Below are positions 57,301-64,000 of a stretch of 64,000 nucleotides of DNA, in pieces. The stretch comes from Urbifossiella sp046350095 (GTDB lineage Bacteria > Planctomycetota > Planctomycetia > Gemmatales > Gemmataceae): positions 806,001 to 870,000 of the forward strand of contig JAXMBA010000002.1 in the NCBI GenBank assembly GCA_046350095.1, in the 5' to 3' direction. A program made the translations under genes and the position numbers. The notes under the pieces were generated by a model. That model was not told the origin of the DNA, ran no database searches, and was given only the letters and a program-made list of their open reading frames with translations. Within the stretch, counting starts at the first letter, position 1; each line of letters starts with the position of its first letter.

Positions 57301-60300
57301 CGTCGGCGGCGAGCGCGAGGGTGCCGTGCGCCGGGCCGGTCACGACCGCGGCAGTGAAGCCCGGGCTGTCCACGTCGAAGTCGTTCCCCGTCACCGTGCC
57401 GGCCAGCGTCGCGTCCTCGGCCACGGTGAAGGCGTCGTTCACGGCCGTCGGGGCGTCGTTCACGGCGGTGAGGGTGATGGTAAACGTCTGCGGCGCGGTG
57501 CTGTCGATGCCGCCGTTCGCCGTCCCCCCGGTGTCGGTCAGCCGCACCGTGACCGTGGCCGTTCCGGTGGCGTTCGCCGCGGGGGTGAACGTCAGCACGC
57601 CGGCCGGGTTCAACGCGGGCTGCACCGCGAACAGCGCGCCGTTGTTGTTCGAGACCACGAACGCGAGCGTCTGCGCCGACTCGTTCGCCGGGCCGGCCGC
57701 GAGTGCGGTCGCCCACGCGGCCGAGTACGGCCCCGCGTTCTCGGCCACCGTCACGTTCCCGCCGGCGGCGAAGCCCGGGGCGTCGTTCACGGGCGTGATC
57801 AGCACCGTCACCGTCACCGGGCCGGTCGTCAGTGCCGGGGAGGCGCCGTCGCTGGCGTCGGTGACCGAGTACGTGAACGAGCCGGCCCCGTTGGCGTTCG
57901 CCGCCGGCGTGAACCGGGCGGTGCGGCCGTCAGCGAGCAGCGCCACCGCGCCGGTCACCGCCCCGCCGACGGTGAACGTGAGGTTCGTCGGCGCCGTCTC
58001 CACGTCGCCGACGAGCGCGGCGAGGTCCACGTCCACGGCCGTGTCTTCGAGCGTCGTCCGGTTGGCGGTCGCCGCCGTCGGGGCGTCGTTCACCGCCGTC
58101 ACGGTGATGGCGAACGTCTGCGCCGCGCTCGTGTCGGTGCCGCCGTTCGCGGTGCCGCCGCTGTCCGTCAGCCGCACCGTGACCGTGGCCGTGCCGTTGG
58201 CGTTCGCCGCCGGCGTGAAGGTGAGCACCCCCGTCGGGCCGACCGCCGGCGCGACCGCGAACAGGGCCGCGTTGTCACTCGTCACCACGAACGCGAGCGC
58301 CTGCGCCGACTCGTTCGCCGGGCCGGCCGAGAGCGCGGTCGCCCACGGGGCCGAGTACGCGCCCGAGTCCTCGGCCACCGTCACGCTCCCGCCGACGGTG
58401 AAGGCCGGGGCGTCGTTGACCGACGACACGGTCAGGGTGAAGGTGCGCACGGTGCTGTTGGCGCCGCCGGTCGCGGTGCCGCCGCCGTCCGTCAGCGTCA
58501 CGGTCACGGTGGCGGTGCCGAAGGCGTTCGCCGCCGGGGTGAACGTGAGGACGCCGGCCGCGCTCACCTGCGGGGCCGCGGCGAACAGCGCGGCGTTCGT
58601 GGTGCCGGTCGTGAACGTCAGCGACTGGCCGGACTCGTCGGCGGGGCCGGCGCTTACGCCGGTCGCCCACGTGGCCGAGTACGCGCCCGAGTCCTCGAGC
58701 ACGGTCACGTCGCCGCCCGCGAACGTCGGGGCGTCGTTCACCGCCGTCACGGTGATCGTCACGGTCGCCGCCGCGCTGGCCAGCAGCCCGTCGGACGCGG
58801 TGAACTGGAAGGAGGCGGTGCCGTTGAAGTTCGCCGCCGGCGTGAACGTGAACGTGCCGTTCGGGTTCACCACCGCCGTGCCGTTCGCCGCCGACCCGGC
58901 GACGAGTGAGAACGTCAGCGTCTGCGCCGGCAGGTCGGGGTCGGTGGCGGCGAGTTGGCCGGCGAGTGTGCCGTCCTCCAGCACCGTGGCCGCCTGCGCG
59001 ACGGCCGTCGGCGTGTCGTTCACCGCGGCCACGCCGATGGTCGTGGTCGCGGCCGTGCTGTCGAGGGTGCCGTCGTTCACCAGGTAGCTGAACGTCACCG
59101 GCCCGGTGTAGTTCGCGGCCGGGGTGTACGTGTACGTGCCGGTGACGACGTTCATCACGAGCGTGCCGGCGGTCGTGGTCAGCGTGGACGTGCCGTTCGC
59201 CGGCGCCGAGCCACCCACGAGGGTGTACGTGAACGCGCCGCTGTCGGCGTCAGCCACCGCCACCTGGCCGACGAGAGGGGTGTCTTCCGTCGCGGTCAGC
59301 GTCGCCGGCAGGGCGACGGGGACGTCGTTCACTGCGGCCAGCGTGACGGCAATCTTCGTCGCGGCCGTCAGGGGCTTCGTCGCGTCGTTGTCGGCCACGG
59401 TCAGGGTGACGGCGTCGGTGCCGGTCGCGTTTGCGGCGCCGGTGTACGTCAGCCCGCCGGCCGCGGCGAGGGCGGCGTTGATGGCCGCGGGCGAGCCGGT
59501 CACGGTCACGGTGCCGGTGCCGTTCCCGGTCACGGTGCCGCCAGCCACGGCCCCGACCGTCAGCGTGCCGGCAGCAGCGGTCAAGGTGATGGTGACGATC
59601 GCCGAGTCGAGGTCGCCGACGGTCACGCCGGTGAGTGACACCGGGGTGTCCTCGACCGCCGCGACGGCGGCCGGGGCGGTGGTCGTGGGGGCGTCGTTCG
59701 TGCCCACCACGTTCACCGTCACGGCCGCCTCGGCGCTCGTGCCGGCGGCGGTCGTCGCGGTGTAGCGGAACGTGTCGGTGCCGGAGTAGTTCGCGGTCGG
59801 GGTGTACACCACGAGCAGCAACACCGGGTCGAACGTGAGCGTGCCGTACTGCGGCGCCTGCGTCAGCGTGATGCCGGTGACCGGCGCGCCGCCCGGCGAG
59901 GTGACGGCCAGGATGCGGGCGGTCGCGGCGTCCTCGGTCGCCGTGATCGTCTGGCTGGTCTGGACGGTCGGGGGGGTCGCGCCGACGAGCACGGCGGCCA
60001 CCGCCGCGTCGCCGGTGCCGGTCGCGTTCTGCGGCGTCACCATCACCACCACCACCTGCCCGGCGGCCAGCGCCTGGCCGGGGGCGGCGGGGTCGTACTG
60101 GTCCGTGAGCGCGGCGCCGGTGACCGTGCGGCGGACGACGCCGTCCACGCTCCACACGAACGTGAGGCTGGCGTTCACGCTGTCCGGCAGCGGCGTGGCC
60201 GTCGCGGTCAACACCGCCGTCGGGGCCGGCAGCGCCGGCGTGAGGGCGACCGTCACGGCCGCGGCCGGGTCGAGCGTCGCCGCCACCACGTCGGCCGGGG

Positions 60301-63300
60301 TGGCGCCGATGATGGTGTCTTCGGGCAGGAACCCGACGAGCCGGTCCACGCCCGTGCTGCCGACCAGCACGTCGGCCCCGGCGCCGCCGACGACGCTGTC
60401 GCCGGGGCCGACGCCGAGCAGCTGGTTCGGGCCGGGCGCGCCCGGGGCCGGGTACGAGTACAGCAGCAGCTCGTAGCCGCCGGTGTCGGTGTCCGGCACG
60501 CCGGGGCCGGTGTACGTGTCCACCACCACGTAGTAGGTGCCGTCGGCCGGAAGCCGCACGTCCTGGAGCAGCGGGTCGGAGTTGTCGAACCCGTCGTCGT
60601 TCTCGGCGGGGCGGCCGTAGTAGGTCAGCAGGTTCCCGGCCGCGTCGTACACCCGCACCACGCCGTCGATGGTGTTGCTGATCCGCGCGCGGAGCGTGAC
60701 CGACAGCACCTCGACCGTCAGCAGGTCGCCGGCCTTCCCCTGCACCGCGTACACGTCGTTCTCGCTGACCCGGCTGACCGTGTTCAGCCCGATCGACCCG
60801 ACCACGCCTCCGGCGCGGACGTTCAGCAGCCGGCCGGCGTTCATCGTGCCCGCGGGCAGCAGGTTCGGCACCGCCAGCAGCGGCATCGTCCCCAGGTCGC
60901 GGACCAACCCGCCGGCGCCGAGCTGCGCCGCGACCGGCGCCGGCAGCGGCGTGCCGCTGGCGCGGACGGGGAGCGCCGCCTCATTGCGCGTCGTGCTGGC
61001 GTCGGCGAAGGCGAGCTTGATGAGTTCGCGCTCGCCCAGGTACGTGGCCCCGAGCGCGTCCGCGACCGTGCTGCCGACCGACGCCGGCGACGCGGTGATG
61101 TGCCGGGCCGTCTCGCCGGCGTCGGCCGGGCCGTCGTACACCGGGCGGAACGGGCTGTACTGGTACGACGCGATCAGCTTCGTGCCGACCGGCGTCGTCA
61201 CCCAGTTGACGGTGACGATGCCGTTGGTCGCGTCGAGCGTCGCGCCGGCGACGCGGGGCGTTGCGACGAGGTGCGTCAGCTGCACGGCGCCGGCGGTGGT
61301 CACGGTGAACCGCGCGACCGGCGTGTTGCCCTCGTAGATCACGCCGAGGGGCGAGTAGAACGGCACGACCGTCGCGCCGGTCTGCGGCCGCGGGGCGACG
61401 GCGACGAGGCCGTGCTTCAGCGGGTAGGCCACCTGGTTGAGGCCGACCGGCACGCCGCCGGCCGTCTCGTTCGGCGACACGGCGGCCAGGAACAGCCCGG
61501 CGGACACGCCGTACGGCAGCCCGGTGGCCGGGTTCGTGCCGACGGGGCCGAACGAGTCGGAGTGCCGCAGCCCGAACAGGTGGGCCAGCTCGTGGGCGGC
61601 CACGGCGGCGGTGAACGCCACGTAGTTCTCGGACGTGGCCGCCGCCTGCCCGGCGCGGCCGAGGAACCCGGTCGCGTTCACCCGCCCGCCGGCCGCCGGG
61701 TCGGTGTTGCGGAAGTCCAGCGCGTCCACGTCGCCGCCGAGCACCAGTTCGTTCTCGGCGTAGTCGCCGCCGTTCACCACGAGCGTCGAGTACCGGCCGG
61801 TGCCGGGCACGCCCTGCGTGAACGTGACGTTGAACGGCGCCGGGTACACGGCCTCCAGCCGGGCCTGGATCAGGTTCCGCTCCTCGACCGTGTAGGCGTG
61901 CTCGCCCGGGCCGGTGGCGGCGTCGAAGTCCAGGTACACGACCTGCGGGAAGCTCCCCTGCAGGGTGTCGTCGCCGTCCCCGCCGTCGATCACGTCGAGC
62001 CCGCCGCCGCCCCAGAGGATGTTCCGGTCGGCCGTGCCCTTGAGCGTGTCGGAGAACGTGGTGCCGGTCACGTTCTCGACGAACGTGCCGGCGGCGAACA
62101 CGACCGCCGCGCCGGTCCCGTCGGTGACGAGGCCGGCGGGGAGGTCGGCGCGTACCGCCCGCGGGGCGGCGCCGAGGTCGACGGTGTCGATGCCGGACGC
62201 GTCGGTCAGCGTCACGACGCCGCCCATCGGGACGAGGTACAGGTCGTTGTCGGCGCCGCCGTCGGCGAACTTCGGGCCGGGGCCGAGGTCGAGCGTGTCG
62301 GCCCCGGCCCCGCCGACGAGCGAGTCGCTGCCGGCGCCGGCGACGAGGGTGTCGCCGTAGGCGGTGCCGACGAGCGTGTCGTTCCCCGCGCCGCCGGTGA
62401 GGGACACCGGGCCGCCGAACCCGCCGGCGTCGATCCGGTTGTTCCCGGCGCCGCCGGCCAGCGCGGCCCGCTCCACGTCGTAGAACCGCTCGACCACGCC
62501 GGCGATCGTCACCGTGGTCGCGGCCAGCGTCACGTCCGCGTCGGCCGCGTCGGCGAGGGCGTCGAGCCCGCTGCCGCCCTCGAACAGGTCGGTGCCGGCG
62601 CCGCCGGTGAGCACGTCGTCGCCCTCGCCGCCGAAGATGCCGTCGTTCCCCGCCCCCCCGTCCACCGTGTCGTTCCCGGCGCCGCCGAACAGCGAGTCGT
62701 TGTCGGAGTAGGTGAGGCCGAGCGGGTCGAGGGTGAGGGCGAGGCGGTCGCCGCCGAAAATGCCGTCGTTCCCCGCACCGCCGTCCACCGTGTCGTTCCC
62801 CAGCCCGCCCACCAGGCTGTCGTCGTCGGACACGCTCGCGGGGGCGTCGAGGCCCACCGCGAAGGCGAGGCGGTCGCCGCCGAAGATGCCGTCGTTCCCC
62901 GCACCCCCGTCCACCGTGTCGTTCCCCAGCCCGCCCACCAAACTGTCGTCGTCGGTCAGCCCGAGGGCGGCGAGGTCGAACGTGAAGGCCACGCGGTCGC
63001 CGCCGAAGATGCCGTCGTTCCCCGCACCCCCGTCCACCGTGTCGTTGCCGACGCCGCCGACGAGGCTGTCGTCGTCCGGGAGGCCGAGGGCGGCGAGGTC
63101 GGAGGTGAACGCCAGCCGGTCGCCGCCGAAAATGCCGTCGTTCCCCGCCCCGCCGTCCACCGTGTCGTTCCCCAGCCCGCCGACCAGCGAGTCGTTGTCC
63201 GGGAGGCTGACGCCGTACGGGTCGAATGCGAACGTCAGCCGGTCGCCGCCGAAGATGCCGTCGTTGCCGGCGCCCCCGTCCACCGTGTCGTTGCCCCACC

Positions 63301-64000
63301 CGCCCACCAGGCTGTCGTGGTCGGCAAGGCCGGCAGCGGCGACCGGGTCCAGCGTGAGGGCGAGGCGGTCGCCGCCGAAGATGCCGTCGTTGCCGGCACC
63401 GCCGTCCACCGTGTCGTTCCCCAGCCCGCCCACCAGGCTGTCGTCGTCGCCGACGAAGAAGTACGGGGCGGAGAACGCCAGCCGGTCGCCGCCGAAGATG
63501 CCGTCGTTGCCGGCCCCGCCGTCCACCGTGTCGTTGCCCCAACCGCCGACGAGGCTGTCGTTGTCGGGGACGCCGGCGAGGGTGGTGTCGAGCCCGAAGG
63601 CGAGGCGGTCGCCGCCGAAGATGCCGTCGTTCCCCGCCCCCCCGTCCACCGTGTCGTTGCCGAGCCCGCCCACCAGGCTGTCGTCGTCGGTCTGGCCGGC
63701 GTCGAGGGTGAAGGCGAGGCGGTCGCCGCCGAAGATGCCGTCGTTGCCGGCGCCGCCGTCCACCGTGTCGTTGCCGGCGCCGCCTTCGAGGGTGTCGGCG
63801 CCGTCGGCCACGAACAGGGCGAAGAGGTTCAGCCGGTCGCCGCCGAAGACCTGGTCGTTCCCGGCCCCGCCGGCGACGGCGTTGTCGAGGGCGTTGCCGG
63901 AGAGCACGTCGCCGTAGCCGCTGCCGGTGAGGTTCTCGAACGCCCCGAGGAGTTGCACGGTGTGTTGCTCGGCCAGCGGGGCGGCCGGGTTCACCACCTG
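54290..64000 (-). CDS. Giant RTX, metzincin-like and cadherin-repeat surface protein (5' partial)
   Basis: The open frame runs from the right edge to a stop at 54290, but sequence matching the family ends near 54359. More than 3,200 codons lie in the window and the 5' end is outside. Order: 9-10 long RTX units (VGGLGNDTVDGGAGNDGIFG) at 62620-63960; an RTX-like region; a metzincin-type site AAHELAHLFGLRHSDSFGPV near 61562-61609 (HExxHxxGxxH); a PPC-like domain (YAVQGKAGDLLTVEVLSV, LPADGTYYVVVDTYTGPG) at about 60470-60740; and about 16-20 cadherin/VCBS/tandem-95-type domains (VPVLGNDTDADGDALAVAAV, VAENTTAVTTVTAADPDGP). It is probably a secreted, calcium-dependent surface or adhesive protease. 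Export signals lie beyond the window. It is the largest gene seen here. Confidence 0.85.
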   Translation of the reverse strand, partial: QVVNPAAPLAEQHTVQLLGAFENLTGSGYGDVLSGNALDNAVAGGAGNDQVFGGDRLNLFALFVADGADTLEGGAGNDTVDGGAGNDGIFGGDRLAFTLDAGQTDDDSLVGGLGNDTVDGGAGNDGIFGGDRLAFGLDTTLAGVPDNDSLVGGWGNDTVDGGAGNDGIFGGDRLAFSAPYFFVGDDDSLVGGLGNDTVDGGAGNDGIFGGDRLALTLDPVAAAGLADHDSLVGGWGNDTVDGGAGNDGIFGGDRLTFAFDPYGVSLPDNDSLVGGLGNDTVDGGAGNDGIFGGDRLAFTSDLAALGLPDDDSLVGGVGNDTVDGGAGNDGIFGGDRVAFTFDLAALGLTDDDSLVGGLGNDTVDGGAGNDGIFGGDRLAFAVGLDAPASVSDDDSLVGGLGNDTVDGGAGNDGIFGGDRLALTLDPLGLTYSDNDSLFGGAGNDTVDGGAGNDGIFGGEGDDVLTGGAGTDLFEGGSGLDALADAADADVTLAATTVTIAGVVERFYDVERAALAGGAGNNRIDAGGFGGPVSLTGGAGNDTLVGTAYGDTLVAGAGSDSLVGGAGADTLDLGPGPKFADGGADNDLYLVPMGGVVTLTDASGIDTVDLGAAPRAVRADLPAGLVTDGTGAAVVFAAGTFVENVTGTTFSDTLKGTADRNILWGGGGLDVIDGGDGDDTLQGSFPQVVYLDFDAATGPGEHAYTVEERNLIQARLEAVYPAPFNVTFTQGVPGTGRYSTLVVNGGDYAENELVLGGDVDALDFRNTDPAAGGRVNATGFLGRAGQAAATSENYVAFTAAVAAHELAHLFGLRHSDSFGPVGTNPATGLPYGVSAGLFLAAVSPNETAGGVPVGLNQVAYPLKHGLVAVAPRPQTGATVVPFYSPLGVIYEGNTPVARFTVTTAGAVQLTHLVATPRVAGATLDATNGIVTVNWVTTPVGTKLIASYQYSPFRPVYDGPADAGETARHITASPASVGSTVADALGATYLGERELIKLAFADASTTRNEAALPVRASGTPLPAPVAAQLGAGGLVRDLGTMPLLAVPNLLPAGTMNAGRLLNVRAGGVVGSIGLNTVSRVSENDVYAVQGKAGDLLTVEVLSVTLRARISNTIDGVVRVYDAAGNLLTYYGRPAENDDGFDNSDPLLQDVRLPADGTYYVVVDTYTGPGVPDTDTGGYELLLYSYPAPGAPGPNQLLGVGPGDSVVGGAGADVLVGSTGVDRLVGFLPEDTIIGATPADVVAATLDPAAAVTVALTPALPAPTAVLTATATPLPDSVNASLTFVWSVDGVVRRTVTGAALTDQYDPAAPGQALAAGQVVVVMVTPQNATGTGDAAVAAVLVGATPPTVQTSQTITATEDAATARILAVTSPGGAPVTGITLTQAPQYGTLTFDPVLLLVVYTPTANYSGTDTFRYTATTAAGTSAEAAVTVNVVGTNDAPTTTAPAAVAAVEDTPVSLTGVTVGDLDSAIVTITLTAAAGTLTVGAVAGGTVTGNGTGTVTVTGSPAAINAALAAAGGLTYTGAANATGTDAVTLTVADNDATKPLTAATKIAVTLAAVNDVPVALPATLTATEDTPLVGQVAVADADSGAFTYTLVGGSAPANGTSTLTTTAGTLVMNVVTGTYTYTPAANYTGPVTFSYLVNDGTLDSTAATTTIGVAAVNDTPTAVAQAATVLEDGTLAGQLAATDPDLPAQTLTFSLVAGSAANGTAVVNPNGTFTFTPAANFNGTASFQFTASDGLLASAAATVTITVTAVNDAPTFAGGDVTVLEDSGAYSATWATGVSAGPADESGQSLTFTTGTTNAALFAAAPQVSAAGVLTFTPAANAFGTATVTVTLTDGGGTATGGANSTVRTFTLTVSSVNDAPAFTVGGSVTVAEDSGAYSAPWATALSAGPANESAQALAFVVTSDNAALFAVAPAVGPTGVLTFTPAANANGTATVTVRLTDSGGTANGGTDTSAAQTFAITVTAVNDAPTAATANRTTLEDTAVDVDLAALVGDVETAPTNLTFTVGGAVTGAVALLADGRTARFTPAANANGAGSFTYSVTDASDGASPALTTGPVTVTVLITPVNDAPGFAAGGNVTVAENAGPYSAAWATALAAGPANESAQTLAFVVSNNNGALFAVQPALNPAGVLTFTPAANATGTATVTVRLTDTGGTANGGIDSTAPQTFTITLTAVNDAPTAVNDAFTVAEDATLAGTVTGNDFDVDSPGFTAAVVTGPAHGTLALAADGGFTYAPAANYFGTDTFTYRLNDGQLDGNVATVTITVTAVNDAPAAAADAVTTREDGAVVVPVLGNDTDADGDALAVAAVTPPAHGVVALSAGVVTYTPAADYFGSDGFTYTVSDGHGGTSTAAVVVTVSPVNDAPTFTGGGDVTVLEDAAGYSAGWATGVSAGPGNESGQTLAFVVTTTNAALFAVAPAISSGGVLTFTPAANASGTATVTVRLTDDGDTANGGLDSSAAQTFVVTVTAVNDAPTIAGTAADQPVTDQTTLRPFAAVTVGDVDGDALTLTVALDDYARGTLAGAGLGGTGPYTLAGSPAAVTAALRGLVFTPAANRVAPGLAEATAFTLTVTDGAATAAAAASVVATSVNDAPAAAAASLSATEDGAAVTTAVLTDDADTDDDAASLTYAVTQPAEGTATSLGGGVFRFDPGAAFQTLAAGATRVVAFTYTATDRHGAATTGAVTVTVTGTNDAPTLTGPAAASTAENTVAVATYTAADADAGSTLTFGLAGADAVRFDLVAAGANTYELRFKAAPDFEAPADADGDNVYAVTVTATDGTAPTSRAVLVTVTNANDTAPVVTSNGGGAAAAAGVAENTTAVTTVTAADPDGPLTPLTFSVAGGADAAKFTIDATTGALAFAAAPDFEAPASAAGSNVYLVTVRVSDGTFTAQQALSVTVTNTNDTAPVAAADAVTVSEDAAATAVPVLANDTDADGSPLVVTAVTQPGAGAVVLSGGVVTYTPPADYFGATAFTYTVSDGVFSRTGTVTVTVTPVNDAPTFTGGGDVAVLEDAAGYSAGWATGVSAGPGNESGQAVGFVVTTTSAGLFAVAPAVSPTGVLTFTPAADASGTATVTVRLADDGGTAGGGVDTSAARTFTITVTAVNDAPTAAAGTLAVTEDTAATGQLTAADIDSGALTYELVTAPTRGTVTLNAATGAYTYTPNANATGADSFTFRAGDGALWSNVATVAVSIAAVNDAPAAAVDAVTTRRWWCRCSGTTPTRTGTRWRWRR
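62620..63960 (-). repeat. Tandem near-identical RTX-coding DNA repeats, period about 120-126 bp
   Basis: About ten units, each starting near the plus-strand word CGCCGAAGATGCCGTCGTT (62627, 62751, 62876, 62999, 63122, 63243, 63370, 63487, 63610, 63724) and each coding a GNDTVDGGAGNDGIFGGDRL core. The cores are nearly identical, while the 35-50 nt segments between them differ and encode variable residues. The regular period and high identity suggest recent expansion or gene conversion. Confidence 0.85.

Noticed and set aside
62620..63960. Possible CRISPR array from regularly spaced repeats
   Set aside because: The repeats are in frame, code RTX units, have a 120-126 bp period far longer than CRISPR units, and no cas gene is near.
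1..64000. tRNA, rRNA, tmRNA or riboswitch genes
   Set aside because: I looked for T-loop-like GTTCGA/GGTTCG patterns with matching acceptor stems and for long conserved RNA blocks and found nothing convincing. A covariance-model scan would be needed to exclude small RNAs.

Overview
The window is about 70% G+C and reads as chromosomal DNA of a planctomycete, most likely in or near the Gemmataceae. The evidence is its family content: DUF1080, DUF1501, DUF1552 and DUF1592 proteins, two 'PVC-type' dehydrogenase/heme-binding CxxCH proteins, an ECF sigma factor paired with a serine/threonine kinase carrying WD40 repeats, secreted proteins that start with an LE.R..PA motif, and many intergenic long palindromes. 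I see no rRNA, tRNA, CRISPR array, phage module or transposase.

Layout. 1-3 kb (minus): a double DUF1080 secreted hydrolase, an MFS exporter and a small LigD-type phosphoesterase. 3-6.3 kb (plus): smpB, then an envelope pair (GT4 glycosyltransferase and a tandem WaaP-like kinase). 6.5-13 kb: a metallopeptidase lipoprotein, a secreted amidohydrolase, an FKBP/AhpD-like/unknown operon, and a secreted metalloprotease with FG-GAP repeats. 13.4-18.7 kb: a ClpS-like protein, an APC-type permease, an RNase HI-like protein, tsaB with an overlapping secreted esterase, and an AspH-like hydroxylase. 18.8-27 kb: DUF1501, a class C beta-lactamase-like hydrolase, a PVC dehydrogenase/cytochrome, a trypsin-like protease with a degenerate second protease domain, and a PPC-domain protein. 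27.1-32.2 kb: a VOC protein, the ECF sigma/kinase-WD40 pair, CbiX and hisG. 32.2-38.3 kb: a small secreted protein, a Tat oxidoreductase, tRNA-dihydrouridine synthase, a uronate-dehydrogenase-like enzyme divergent from a Tat amidohydrolase, and a Gemmata-type protein of unknown function.

38.8-48.6 kb (minus) is a four-gene operon in the order DUF1592, DUF1552, heparin-lyase-like, and a 1781-residue ceramidase/dehydrogenase/cytochrome/CBM/HEAT fusion. It looks like an exported degradation and redox module. 48.9-64 kb is a cell-surface locus. A giant minus-strand gene (more than 4,200 codons, 5' end outside the window) encodes RTX repeats, a metzincin-type HExxHxxGxxH site, many cadherin/VCBS-like domains and a C-terminal RTX block. 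It overlaps a GT4 glycosyltransferase gene by ATGA, and a second possible glycosyltransferase converges on that gene.

The giant gene is interrupted near 53.95-54.40 kb by a stretch that looks like a copy of 56.60-57.18 kb with scattered small deletions. This may be an assembly error or true decay. Between genes there are at least eight long inverted repeats in several word families. They mostly sit at gene 3' ends, and in two cases they supply the last codons of a protein. All function calls come from reading motifs and family resemblance; no database search was run.
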